Below are positions 52,940-63,190 of a DNA stretch of 64,000 nt, piece by piece; positions within the stretch are counted from its first letter, which is position 1, and each line of letters begins with the position of its first letter. The notes under the pieces were generated by a model. The model was not told the origin of the DNA. It made no database searches and saw nothing but the letters and a program-made list of their open reading frames with translations. This DNA is from Locusta migratoria (lineage: Eukaryota > Arthropoda > Insecta > Orthoptera > Acrididae). The DNA is taken from NCBI GenBank assembly GCA_026315105.1, contig CM048746.1, positions 350,179,548 to 350,243,547 of the forward strand. Reading direction: 5' to 3'. The translations under genes were made by a program, and so were the position numbers.

Positions 52940-53430
52940 CCATATATGTCAAAAGCTATCACAGTGTAAAAAATTTAGACTCAAAAAAGTTTTGTGTCGA
53001 GCAACATACTGAAGCACGTGCCAGCCAGATTAAACTCAATGATGATTATCTTATAATTGTAACAGTATATAGGTCCCCTACAGGAAACTTCCAGATATTT
53101 CTGGAAAACTTGGATGCATTGTTGTGCTATCTGTCAGATAGGAGGGAAGCAAATTATTATTTGTGGTGATTTCAATGTAGATTCACTGTAGATTCAATTT
53201 GACATCCGTTATTGATTTCCGTGCTCAGGTAGTAAAGGACTGCAGCATATCGATATATAACTTTTTTGTAGACCAAGGTACGTTTAACAACGTAAATGCT
53301 TGTCCCATTGTAAATGGTCTTTCAAGTATTTTAATACTACTTGCCACCGCCTATTACACCGTTGATGGCAGAATTCAAAACATCCCGAAGCACATTATTT
53401 TTAATTCCAACCATGTTTCCAAATCGATAT
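52940..53430 (+). pseudogene. LINE endonuclease fragment, unit 2
   Basis: IYVKSYHSVKNLDSKKFCVE, LNDDYLIIVTVYRSPTGNFQ and FLENLDALLCYLSD in one frame, so the frameshift of unit 1 (35215) is not present here. GDFNVDSL follows in a shifted frame near 53166. The N-terminal endonuclease and ORF1 are outside the duplicated unit. Confidence 0.75.
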
Positions 53431-53869
53431 TTTCGCATTTCTAGCATTAAAATAGTCTTAGTAGCGCCCTTAAAAGATTTTCCCTTATTTCACCCGCTTA
53501 ATGGTTGAATTTCCAAAACTATCGAAATTTCAAGTTTCTGTCGTATGTAGATTCACTTTTCATAGGCGTTTTACGTCTTTTAAAAATAGACAGAGAACGC
53601 GAAACATCTTTCTAACACTTTCTTACACTGTGGCATATTTCTTGGTAGTTTTACTTTTCAAACTGCAATATGCACTTATTTTTCTTTATTCGTACGCTTG
53701 TTGCAAAAAAAACTGAAGAATGTGCATCACGTTTATATAACCTCTTTGTTATTATAATGTCAAAAGTGATAGCTGGTCTTCAGCTGACGACTTTCAACCA
53801 CTATATCTTCCACCCTCTTATAGCTAGCAATCGACACGGATCTGCTGTGGTGTACAATTGAAGACTTTG

Positions 53870-55058
53870 TACTACAACAACACAGAGAGATCGTTCGTCC
53901 CCATATTGACACCCACACATAGAATTTTATATAAGTCATTTACCTTCAACTCCCATATCTTCCACTCCCTTATCGTTATAAAGCCTCTACCAACATAGTG
54001 CACAATGGGAGACTGATACCTACTACAACATAGAAACACTTTTGCGATGTGCAGTTCTGGCTGTAGAGTGAAATATAGGCACAAACAACTCACTTTTTAT
54101 ATATATTAAGGCACATTTACATGTGCATACATACTCCGCAATCCACCGTAAGGTGCGTGGCGGAGGGTACACTGTACCACTACTAGGCATTTCCTTACCT
54201 ACTCCACTACCAAATAGAACGAGGAAAAATAGAATGCCTATATGTCTCCGATCGAGCCCTAATTTCTCTTGTCATTGTGATCACAACGCGAAATGTACGT
54301 AAGCGGTAGCAAGATCGTACTGCACTCAGCGGCCCTCTAAATTTCCTCGACTGAAATTCATGAAAAGAACGTCGTCTTTCCTCCAGCGATCCCCGATTGA
54401 GTTGCCGGAGCATTTCCATGACACTCGCGCATTGGTCAAACATACCGGTAACAAACCTAGCTACTCACCTCTGTTTGCTTCTATGTATTCCTTTAAACCG
54501 CACTGGTGGGGATCCCAAACAATTGAACAATACTCAAGATGTGGTCGTGCAAGCGTTTTATAAGCGGTCTCAAATCCATTGTTCAATTGTTTGTATAGAT
54601 TAGGAGACTTAACTACGGGGTCATCAGTCCCCAAACTTACAAACTACTTATGAAGCTAACACTAATGATGTCACAAATATCCATGCCCGAGGGGGGATTC
54701 GAACCCCCGACCATAGTGGCCGTGCAGACTGTGACTGGCGCACCTCATTCCCCTCGGCCACCGCGGCCGGCTACGAGGTTGCCTTTACAGATGAAGTACA
54801 TCTTCCCAAAATTCCCCCAATAAACCGAAGTCGGCTGTCCGCCTTACTCACAACTGTCCTTACATGTTCGTTCCATTTCATATCGTTCTATAATGTTACG
54901 CCTAGATATTTGAACGACGCGACTGCATCAAGAAGCTCACTACTAATGCTGTATTCGAATAATATGGGATTGTTTTTCCTACTGATGCGCATCACCTTAC
55001 ATTTTTCTACATTGAGAGCTAGCTGCCATTCTTCGCACCAACTAGAAATTTTGTCTAT
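53870..55058 (-). mobile_element. CR1-like LINE C-terminal and 3' part, unit 2
   Basis: As 36096-36880, but with the original 3' region kept (54063-54475: GGTGCGTGGCGGAGGGTAC near 54150). The order of RT C-terminus and 3' UTR here is continuous, which shows that unit 1 carries the deletion. It is interrupted by the old SINE at 54579. Confidence 0.75.
54579..54771 (-). mobile_element. tRNA-derived SINE, unit 2 copy
   Basis: The same insertion as 36401-36593. Confidence 0.9.
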
Positions 55059-55853
55059 CAAGGAAAGTACTTGGACTCGAACAAACGCAAATACACAAAT
55101 CTTGTGAGAGATAATGTAAAGGTCCCTTATTGCACTGGTGATACTCCCGCATCTGGAAAACTCTGCGGTCGTCCGTCAGAGGCCTCTGCGCGTGCCACGC
55201 CGCATCGCACAGTGATCTTCCGGTACGGCAGTCGGGACCCGTTGCAGTGTGCCTCTCAAGCTGCGTTTTCTGACGTTATTTGTGTAGTGAAGCGTCAGAT
55301 GGGTCGCCGATTGGTAATTAATCCTGCTAATCTAGTGCGATTGGTTGAGATGAAGTTTCGAAGAACCCTTCTTCGAGAAGATGGTATTGGTGTAGAAGAT
55401 GAATCATTCGCATGTTTTCTGGTAACTATTATAGTGCAGAAATGTGAGAATAACTTAGAAACAGATACTGTTGTAATACTAACACATAATTATGATGGTA
55501 GGGATGATACTGACAAACCAGTGGACAACTTGAAAAGTATCACTGACGTGGCCTTCAACACTGATATCGTAGAATTTGCAAATATGCCATTCCATCAACT
55601 TGCATTTCTTCAGTGTGCGTTGTGAAGTCATTCATATTGATCGGAGCATTTGACTGACAATCACCATTTGCATTGATAGTTAAGATTTCTGCATTGCGTA
55701 TGGCGTCTACAATTACCTAAACAGTGCTATCAACAGCATGAATGCAGAGTTTTGTAGAAAAACGACACCCACCAGCACAATGAGGGGTACGTAATGGTCC
55801 TTTAACCAAACGTTCATAGAGACATGTTTGTTCAAGCCAAAGTACTTTCCTTG
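55059..55853 (+). mobile_element. PIF/Harbinger-like element, unit 2 copy without SINE
   Basis: 795 bp, flanked by TAT (55056-55058) and TAA (55854-55856). It is the uninterrupted counterpart of 36881-37877. Confidence 0.7.
55301..55625 (+). CDS. Conserved open frame of the Harbinger-like element
   Basis: MGRRLVINPANLVRLVEMKF, then LREDGIGVEDESFACFLV, NNLETDTVVILTHNYDGRDD and ANMPFHQLAFLQCAL before the stop at 55623. The frame is open upstream to about 55071, so translation might start earlier. It is the longest version of the frame also seen at 10550 and 37132. No domain is recognised, and at about 108 residues it is too short for a transposase. It could be the shortened first exon of a transposase or an accessory protein. 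Confidence 0.35.
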
Positions 55854-55900
55854 TAAGTCATGCTGTATGCTATTACAGTCAATTAAAGACGACACCCTTC

Positions 55901-56508
55901 CATAACAACTAGCTCTTTACTCACACGAAGTGATGGGTGCTATCGACACAGGTTCGCAAATCGATTCCGTATTTCTTGATTTCCAGAAAGCTTTTGACAC
56001 CGTACCTCACAAACTGCTTTCAATCAAATTGCGTGGTTATGGTATATCGCCACAAATTTGCGATTGGATAGGGGATTTCTTGTCAGAGAGGACACAGTTC
56101 GTAGTAATCGATCGACTAAAACAGAGGTGGTATCGGCTGTTCCACAGGGTAGTGTTATTAGTCCTCGGATGTTCCTAATTTACATAAACGATTTAGGGGA
56201 AATCTAAGTAGCTCTCTTAGGTTGTTTGTAGATGACGCCGTCATTTACTGTCTAGTAGATTCATCTGAAGATCAAAACGAACTGCAGAACGAACTGAATA
56301 AGATATCAGTATGGTGTAAAAATTGGCAATTGACTCTAAACAATGAGAAGCGTGAAGTCGTCCACATGAGTACGAAAAGAAATCCGTTAGACTTTGTTTA
56401 CAAGATAAATCAGTCAAATGTGAAGGTCGTAAACTCCACAAAATACCTAGGAAATACTATTACTACAGGTTAAATTGGAAAGAACACGTAGATAATATCG
56501 TGGGAAAG
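55901..56508 (+). mobile_element. CR1-like LINE RT part, unit 2, left half
   Basis: As 37927-38530. DTVPHKLLSIKLRGYGISPQ and SERTQFVVIDRLKQR in one frame; VDDAVIYCLVDSSEDQNELQ later (the FADD motif reads VDDA after FV). Ends at the target duplication ATCGTGGGAAAG (56497-56508). Confidence 0.85.
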
Positions 56509-56664
56509 CCTTTTTTTATTATTTATTTATTTAGTTTTTTATTTTATATATATATATATATATATATTGCTGTTTTAGGACGCACAACTGCTAAGGTCAT
56601 TAGCGCCCAGACAAGAACAGAGATTCGCTAGACTCAAAAAAATTGGTAACTGCCAGTTAGAATA

Positions 56665-57499
56665 TCAAGAGAAGGCTAATAACGAAAGATAAAAAACAGT
56701 TAAAAGGGTTAAATATCCTAAAACTCGAGCAGCTGTCCGTGTGTCATCAGCTAAAATTTCCTCCAGAGAAGACGGAAAGTGAAGGGCTACACGGATATGA
56801 TTAAAATTAACACAAGACAGTAAAACAAGTCGCACCGTCAGCAATTCACCGCAGGAGCACAGCGGTGCATGATCGGCGGTTAGCAAATGACGGTGGCTGA
56901 AACCGGGCCAGGACGACCACCTCTCGCCGAGAGGGGCGTGAGGAGGTCCTCCAAGCTGTCGGGATCGGTTATACAGTTCTCAATTTATTGTCGTGGAGTG
57001 AGGACCACGCACTGTGCCAGGACGACACGATACTCCGCCGAAGAGCCCGTTGAACATCGTCCGATGGGACGCAAAAGGTAGCCATGCGAGGCAAAACAGC
57101 TGCTGCCTTGGCTGCTATGTCGGCGGTCTCATTCCTGGGCACCCCCACGTAGCCAGGGACACACAGAAAAGAAAAGTGACAGCTATCATCTGCTAGCAAC
57201 TGGAGGGAGCGTTGGATCCGATACACGAGAGGATGGGTCGAGAAAGGGTCCTGAAGACTCTGCAGGGCACTAAGGGAGTCCGAACAGATGGCATAGAAAG
57301 GTTGGCGGTGGCGGCAGGTATACAAAACGGTCTGGTGGAGGGCAAAAAGCTCAGCCGTCAAATTCAAGCAATGGTCAGGGAGCTTGTATTGGAAACGGTT
57401 GTCCCCGACGACGAAGGCAGATCTGACACCGTTAGTGCTCTTGGAACCATCAGTGTAAATAAATATGGCATTATCGAACCGCGAACGGAGTTCGAACAA
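56665..57499 (-). pseudogene. I-type LINE RNase H, unit 2
   Basis: IYTDGSKSTNGVRSAFV, LTAELFALHQTV, ICSDSLSALQSL and VPRNETADIAAKAA. The acidic residues survive, but deletions near 56720 and 56895 relative to unit 1 break the C-terminal part. Confidence 0.8.
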
Positions 57500-57551
57500 G
57501 CCTCGAGCGGTATACCAAATCCGGAGTGCTTTCCTTGGGGAGCGAACTAAG

Positions 57552-58774
57552 TTAAAGGTGAGTGTGAACCTGGGCCTGATGCCACGGTGGCAATGGGCTG
57601 TCGCTCAACCGAAAGGTGAAAGGAAGGGTAAAATCGAGCCGCTGAAGCAGGCGGCGAAACCGTACTCCAGGTGGAAGTAAGGCTATCGCAGACAACTGAT
57701 ATTGGCGATCGAGTGAGTCGTCAAAAAATAATCGGTAAGATGGATGGTTGGGCATCGACCGCAGGCGGCATGTGTACCGACACAAGAGTATGTCACGCCG
57801 AGTGGTCAAGGGTAATACAGCAGCCTCGGCATACAGACTTTCAACAGGGCTGGTATAAAATGCACTGGTTGCCAGACGTAATCCCCGATGGTGAATAGAG
57901 TTGAGACGGCGGAGAATCGACGGCCGTGCAAGGCTTCCGTAGTCGAGCATCGACTGAACAATGGCCTGGTAAAGGTGAATCAGGACGGTACGATCCGCTC
58001 CCCATGACGTGCCACTGCGGACACGAAGAACATTAAGGGATCAGGCACAACGGGAAGCCAGGTAGGACACGTGTGTGGAGCAGCAAAGTTTCCGATCCAA
58101 CATTAGCCCCAAGAATTTTGTTATCTCCACGAAAGGGAGAGCAACGGGGCCGAGACGTAGGGATGGTGGAAGAAATTCCTTGAATCTCCAGAAGTTTATA
58201 CACACCGTTTTCTCAGTGGAGAATCGGAAGCCGTTCGCGATGCTCCAGGAATATAGACGGTCAAGACAGCGTTGAAGACAACTCTCCAAGAGACACGTCC
58301 GCTGGGCGCTGCAATAAACCGCGAAATCGTCTACAAAAAGGGATCCGGAAACGTCGGCTGAAAGGCAATCTACGATCGGATTATTGCAATGGCAAAGAGA
58401 GCCACACTCAAAACGGAGCCCTGTGGTACCCCATTCTCCTGGCGAAAGGTACCTGACAAAACAGAGCCCACCTGTACCCGGAACTTGCGATCCGTCAAAA
58501 ACGCTTGGATAAAAAGAGGGAGGCGGCCCTGAAGGCCCCATGTGTGCAATGTGCGGAGAATGCCCGCTCTCCAACAGGTATCGTATGCTTTCTCCAAGTC
58601 GAAGAACACTGCTACTGTTTGACGCTTCTTTAGAAAGTTATTCATAATGAAGGTCGACAACGTAACGAGGTGATCAGTAGCAGAGCGGTGTCGGCGAAAA
58701 CCGCATTGGACATTTGTTAGGAGGCGGCGAGATTCGAGGAGCCAGACCAACCGAGCGTTAACCATGCGTTCCAT
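57552..58774 (-). pseudogene. I-type LINE reverse transcriptase, unit 2
   Basis: The frame 58370-58774 is better than in unit 1: ERMVNARLVWLLESRRLLTN, VFFDLEKAYDTCWRAGI (block A Asp) and FRQENGVPQGSVLSVALFAI in one frame. SLFVDDFAVY follows in 58041-58574 after a frameshift. This preserves 50 bp near 58540 that unit 1 has lost. Confidence 0.85.
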
Positions 58775-59250
58775 CAGCTTACGGACGCAGCTCGTCAGTT
58801 AAATGGGGCGATAACTGGAAGGAAGATGTTAGTCCTTCCCTGGTTTGGGGATGGGGACAACAATGGCTTCACGCCAACTTGTACTAAGAAGGAAAAACTT
58901 GCCCGTGGGAGAGAGGTATAATTTTCACGATTAAAAGAGTGGAAAGAAGGCAGCCGTGCCTCCTTTGCCTGTTTGCGAGGGAGGAAGGCAGGGTGGTAAT
59001 GGGCAGAGCTCGAAGCCTCCGCAAAGAAACGGCCCAGTGCATTGGAAACATCAACGGGGTCCACAAGGACTGCGTTCTCGACAGTTAGGCCAGAAATCGG
59101 GGAGTGGACCTTGATGCCGGATAAACGGCGTAGACCACCCCAAACAACCGTGGACGGAGTACAACGGTTAAAAGAAGTAGTAAAGGCAGTCCAGCAAGCT
59201 TTTTTGCTGTCGTTTATAACACGACGAAGAGCTGTGGGTCTCCTGGGGGA

Positions 59251-59775
59251 ATCGTGGGAAAGGCGAACCAGATACTGTTTTATTGGCAGAACCCTTAAAA
59301 CATGCAACAGAACTACAAAACTGCATATACTACGCTTCTCCGTCCATTTTTTGAGTATTGCAGCCCAGTGTGGGTTCCTTATCAGGTGGGTTTGACAGAG
59401 GACATCGAAAGAGTCCAAAGAAGGGCATCTCGTTTTGTATTGGCACAACACAGGGGAGACAGCGTTACGGAAATGATACAGGATCTGGGATGGGAATATC
59501 GCTGCGGCGTGTGCTACTTAGGAATCTCTAATCGCCAATATTCTCCTCGGAATGGGAAAATATATTGTTGACTCCTACTTACATAGGTGAAAATGATCAT
59601 CAGAATAAAATACGAGAAGTCAGAACTCGAACAGAGAGATTCAGGTGTTCTTTCTTCCCGCGCGCTATTTGACAATGGAATGGGAGATAAATAGTATAAT
59701 TGTGGTTCGATGAACCCTCTGCCAGGCACTTAAATGTGATTTGCAGAGTATCCCATGTAGATGTAGATGTAGACA
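59251..59775 (+). mobile_element. CR1-like LINE, unit 2, right half
   Basis: As 43748-44295: RPFFEYCSPVWVPYQVGLTE, RVQRRASRFVLAQHRGDSV and the GATGTAGATGTAGA tail near 59760. Confidence 0.85.
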
Positions 59776-59882
59776 TAACCACAGCATCATCATCAAACAG
59801 CCGCAAATTACAAGTTAGTGTGTCCAGTAATGTAGAGCCTATTTGTTTGTACACATTGTGTTACCGTTCTTAAATGTTGCAG

Positions 59883-60242
59883 TTCGTCAGCCTGGGAACG
59901 TCTGAGCTGGAGCCCGGTACCTCCGTGACGGTGACCGGTTGGGGCTACACGGAGGCAGGCGTGGTCTCCTACTCGCTGCTCGCGGCGACCGTCCAGATCC
60001 AGGACCGGAAGTCGTGCAACGCCTCGTACGACGGGGGCATCACGGAGCGCATGATCTGCGCGGGCGTTGACGAGGGTGGCAAGGGCGTCTGCCAGAGAGA
60101 CAGCGGAGGGCCCCTGGCCCGGGGCGCCACGCTGATCGGCGTCGTCTCCTGGGGGCAAGGCTGCGCGCTGCCAGGCTACCCGGGCGTCTACGCCAGCGTC
60201 CCCGCCCTGCTCTCCTGGATCCAGGAGGCCACGGGTGTATAG
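59883..60242 (+). CDS. Serine protease last exon 2b (duplicated)
   Basis: Tandem copy of exon 2a with an identical acceptor (TTGCAG to 59882), an intact frame of 119 codons and stop TAG 60240-60242. It keeps GTSVTVTGWG, both disulfides, CQRDSGGPL with the catalytic Ser, and Arg at 193. It differs at 12 residues, including 190 (Val), 217 (Gln), 219 (Gly) and 226 (Gly) by alignment; SWGQGC and GYPGVYASV are closer to the family norm than exon 2a. No first exon is present between 52940 and here. It can only be expressed by splicing from exon 1 at 31904, by an unseen upstream exon, or not at all. The lack of any disabling change argues for use. Confidence 0.85.
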   Translation, partial: FVSLGTSELEPGTSVTVTGWGYTEAGVVSYSLLAATVQIQDRKSCNASYDGGITERMICAGVDEGGKGVCQRDSGGPLARGATLIGVVSWGQGCALPGYPGVYASVPALLSWIQEATGV

Positions 60243-60283
60243 TCGAGCACAGCCTGTATAGCGTCTAACTTCCTGACTAACTA

Positions 60284-60289
60284 AATAAA
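60284..60289 (+). terminator. Polyadenylation signal of exon 2b
   Basis: AATAAA, at the same distance from the stop as in exon 2a; a second one lies at 60342-60347. Confidence 0.7.
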
Positions 60290-60554
60290 TGAATGTGTGA
60301 CACTATATTCTCATTTAAACCTACCACCACCAAACACGGGCAATAAAGGCTAGTCTACACGACGACACTATGTTGCGACACTCGTTGCATGAAATCAATA
60401 GCGTATTCGACTGTTTTCTGGAAATCGTTTAAAATTGTTAATTATGTCATATTATGGTCCGAACATCCTTTTTTACCTCTTGGATTTCAGTGCTTAAAAA
60501 AAAAAAGAATGAAATTCAAATAATTTGAAAGCCCACTAAATCGCTACATTTGAG

Positions 60555-60576
60555 TCACGTGATGCCTGTGACGTCA
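60555..60576 (+). promoter_or_regulatory. Paired E-box and CRE, unit 2
   Basis: TCACGTGA (60555-60562) and TGACGTCA (60569-60576), unchanged from unit 1 although neighbouring bases differ. Confidence 0.5.
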
Positions 60577-60667
60577 TAAAACACGCTGCTGCTGCTGCGC
60601 TCGTAAGATAAACAAATACCGGTATATTGTTTGGGCCGAGGCCTCGTGTTTTGGCGTTAACGTTTGC

Positions 60668-60850
60668 ATAAGGACCTACAAATATTGCTTAGTTCCGCAC
60701 TTTACCAATACATCTGTCAAGACTCCAGAAAAATTGTTCTTGGAAGTACCAAAAAATGAGAAGATACGCAAAAAGTGGTTGACACTGGCGCGAAGAGATT
60801 CCAATGAAATGGCTACTTCATGTGTGGATTTCTGTGAGGATCATTTTGAT
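60668..60850 (+). pseudogene. THAP zinc-finger exon relic, unit 2
   Basis: As 45180-45365: TSVKTPEKLF, EVPKNEKIRKKW and CVDFCEDHF, then GAT/GTAAGT. The same Phe for Cys and ATA for ATG are present. SNEMATSC stands where unit 1 has PNEIAATSC. Confidence 0.7.
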
Positions 60851-62550
60851 GTAAGTAAACAATATTATTCCACTGGTAAATTAAACTGTTTAGTGTCATT
60901 CTCTTCTACTGCAAAGGTGTAAAGTACTGTAGTATTTTGGGTAGGTTAATGACCTGATGTTTAGATTTGCGAAGTAAAACTTAATAATGTTACACGCCTA
61001 CTATTTATGTGTAACTAAAGCCGTTTCCTAATATATTTGGTGAAAGAACAACATGAATATTGCTGAAGCCCACTATAAAAGTATAGCACTCATTATATCC
61101 AGTAAGTGCAATTTTATCACCAATAGATCTTAGTCAAACAACCGTTTTATACATCGACAACGCCCTTCTGGTTACTTTACAACAACTTACCATATCGTAA
61201 TATACGTATATGGGAGATGTCTTTAATGCGCCGATTTATTTAGCTTTCAAACTTTCGAAATATGCAAGTGTAAATACGATTAAAAGTGTTAGTTACGCAA
61301 ATATGTCTTTATTGAAGCTTTACTGGGTTAAATTTTACTAACTATCCCGGCCGCTTCCTGTGACTATGTTGGCAAGAGATGCTGAATAGAGAGAATTGAT
61401 GAGACGTCGCCATTAGCCAATCACGTGACAGCGCAAATATTTTGTCGTGAAACCTTTGATTTACGAGGGTAGTTACTTCTACTGACCGGACAAGGGTACA
61501 TACAAGAATCATAGAGCAGGAACAGCATTATTTATTTCCTTCATGGTCTGTACGATACACTTTTCTAGTCATTCAAAAAATGTTCAAATGTTTGTTAAGC
61601 TTATGGGACTTAACTATGGGTTCATCAGTCTCTAAACTTACAAACTACTTACGAACTAGGACGGCACAAATATTCAAGCCCGAGGGGGGATTCGAACCCC
61701 CGACCGTAGTGGCCGTGCAGACCGTGACTGGAGCGCCTCAGTCCCCTCGGCCACCGCGGCCTGCTAGTCATTCTATGTGGTCTGAACATCTGGACAAAGA
61801 CTTTATATCGTGTTGTTGATGTTGGCAACATAATCACTCTAGGCCGCTTGCATAGAAGATAAAATTTCACCCTTTATTGCATAATATGGTGACTTCAGAT
61901 TAAGTCTGCTGACATCAACAAATAGGGTACTTTTTTCCAATGACATAAAATATCTGTCGAAATAATTAGCTTTAAAATGTAGGTATGCGTTACTTACAAT
62001 GCAGTTTTCACGTTTCTTATACCTGGAACGTAAAAATTTGGATTGTTTTTAAAGAATGAAGATACCATAATTGCATCAACTTTAGGGAGGTTTCAGCTGT
62101 CAGCCTTCACATACCCATCTTCCATTGTGGCATAAAAACGATAAACGCGTTTAGATAACGAAAAACTGAACTTAAAGCTGCGAAATGGAGGAAACGCATA
62201 CAGTAATACAGCTCCGACTTCTAGTTACCGCGCTATAGATGTTCTATGACGTCACCAGTACTTCAGCCAATAACGGAGCGTTTTCGATCACGTGATCTAA
62301 TCGTGAAATTTGATGATTTTTAAGCTTTAATTACGTAAAAATAACGGATGTGAATGTTACAATCACTCAGAATAACAATAGTTCGAACTGTATTTTTAAC
62401 ACAGGAAAATACCCTATTGCGCGCAACTGGTTTCGTGTATATCTGTAGACACGGCGCCAATACTATACACCTCAGTTTCGTTGTTTTGTGAGTGCCGTAG
62501 TCACCGGAGAATTAAAAAGTTTTGGTAGTTGTAAGAGTTGTGGGGAATTT
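60851..62550. other. Gap after the THAP relic, unit 2
   Basis: Counterpart of 45366-47097. No gene recognised; holds one SINE (61575-61763). Confidence 0.45.
61575..61763 (-). mobile_element. SINE inserted after the duplication, unit 2 only
   Basis: Flanked by CTAGTCATTC at 61565-61574 and 61764-61773 (perfect 10-bp duplication). Unit 1 has the empty site near 46281. Confidence 0.95.
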
Positions 62551-62861
62551 ATTGCTTGTCTGTGTGAATGCGCTGCATAAGACTAAACGTAAAGAGAATA
62601 AGAAACGTGTTTAGGGTTCGTGTAGGATTAAAATAAGACGTCAGCTCGGTTGCTCAGCGAGACCTTGCTGCAAGAAATTAATTTAATCAACTTAGAATGT
62701 CACCAGAGCAGTTCACGTTCCTTTGAAACAGAATTAGTAATGCAATAAAGAAACAAGATACTGTTAAGCGTGAAGCATTGTTACCGGAACTGAAATTAAT
62801 TTCATTGCATTACGTTCCTTGTCGTGTAGATATTCGTCTCTGCAGTACCTGTACAGTGTTA

Positions 62862-63110
62862 CTAAACCCACAATTGCCATAGTTCGTTTGTATAGGTATT
62901 TAGAATTGAATGTATTTTAGTCTGCAGTTCACTAACCGTCACCCCGTTAATATTTAATTCACGAATAATTTCTTGAAGAGCACCAACACGCAGCTGCTTA
63001 TTCCTAAGATTTTCATCGGTGAAATCGCATAAACACCAATGCATCGTATATATGCTCAAAAACCGAATGATTTCTGTATTGGTTATAACCTCACCTAAAA
63101 ACACGCGCAA
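62862..63110 (-). pseudogene. MADF-like domain relic, copy 3
   Basis: The longest of the three frames. The upstream TAG of copies 1 and 2 is changed to GAG, so the frame extends through EVITNTEIIRFLSIYTMHWC. The rest is as in copy 1. It still ends at WQLWV and a stop. Confidence 0.45.
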
Positions 63111-63178
63111 TCAGTTTCGCCAAAGTTGGAAGGTGCCGAAACTGTTTACTTTCGCCAATCAGTTGCGCGAACGCCTGC

Positions 63179-63190
63179 CGCGCATGCGCA
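63179..63190 (-). promoter_or_regulatory. NRF1-type motif, copy 3
   Basis: TGCGCATGCGCG on the minus strand, unchanged. Confidence 0.5.

Larger units (their letters stand above)
56509..59250 (-). mobile_element. I-type LINE, unit 2 copy with internal deletion
   Basis: Flanked by ATCGTGGGAAAG (56497-56508, 59251-59262), a perfect 12-bp duplication. Unit 1 sequence 41357-43722 (endonuclease and ORF1) is missing; AACACGACGA runs straight into AGAGCTGTGGG. It keeps RT and RNase H. Confidence 0.9.
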
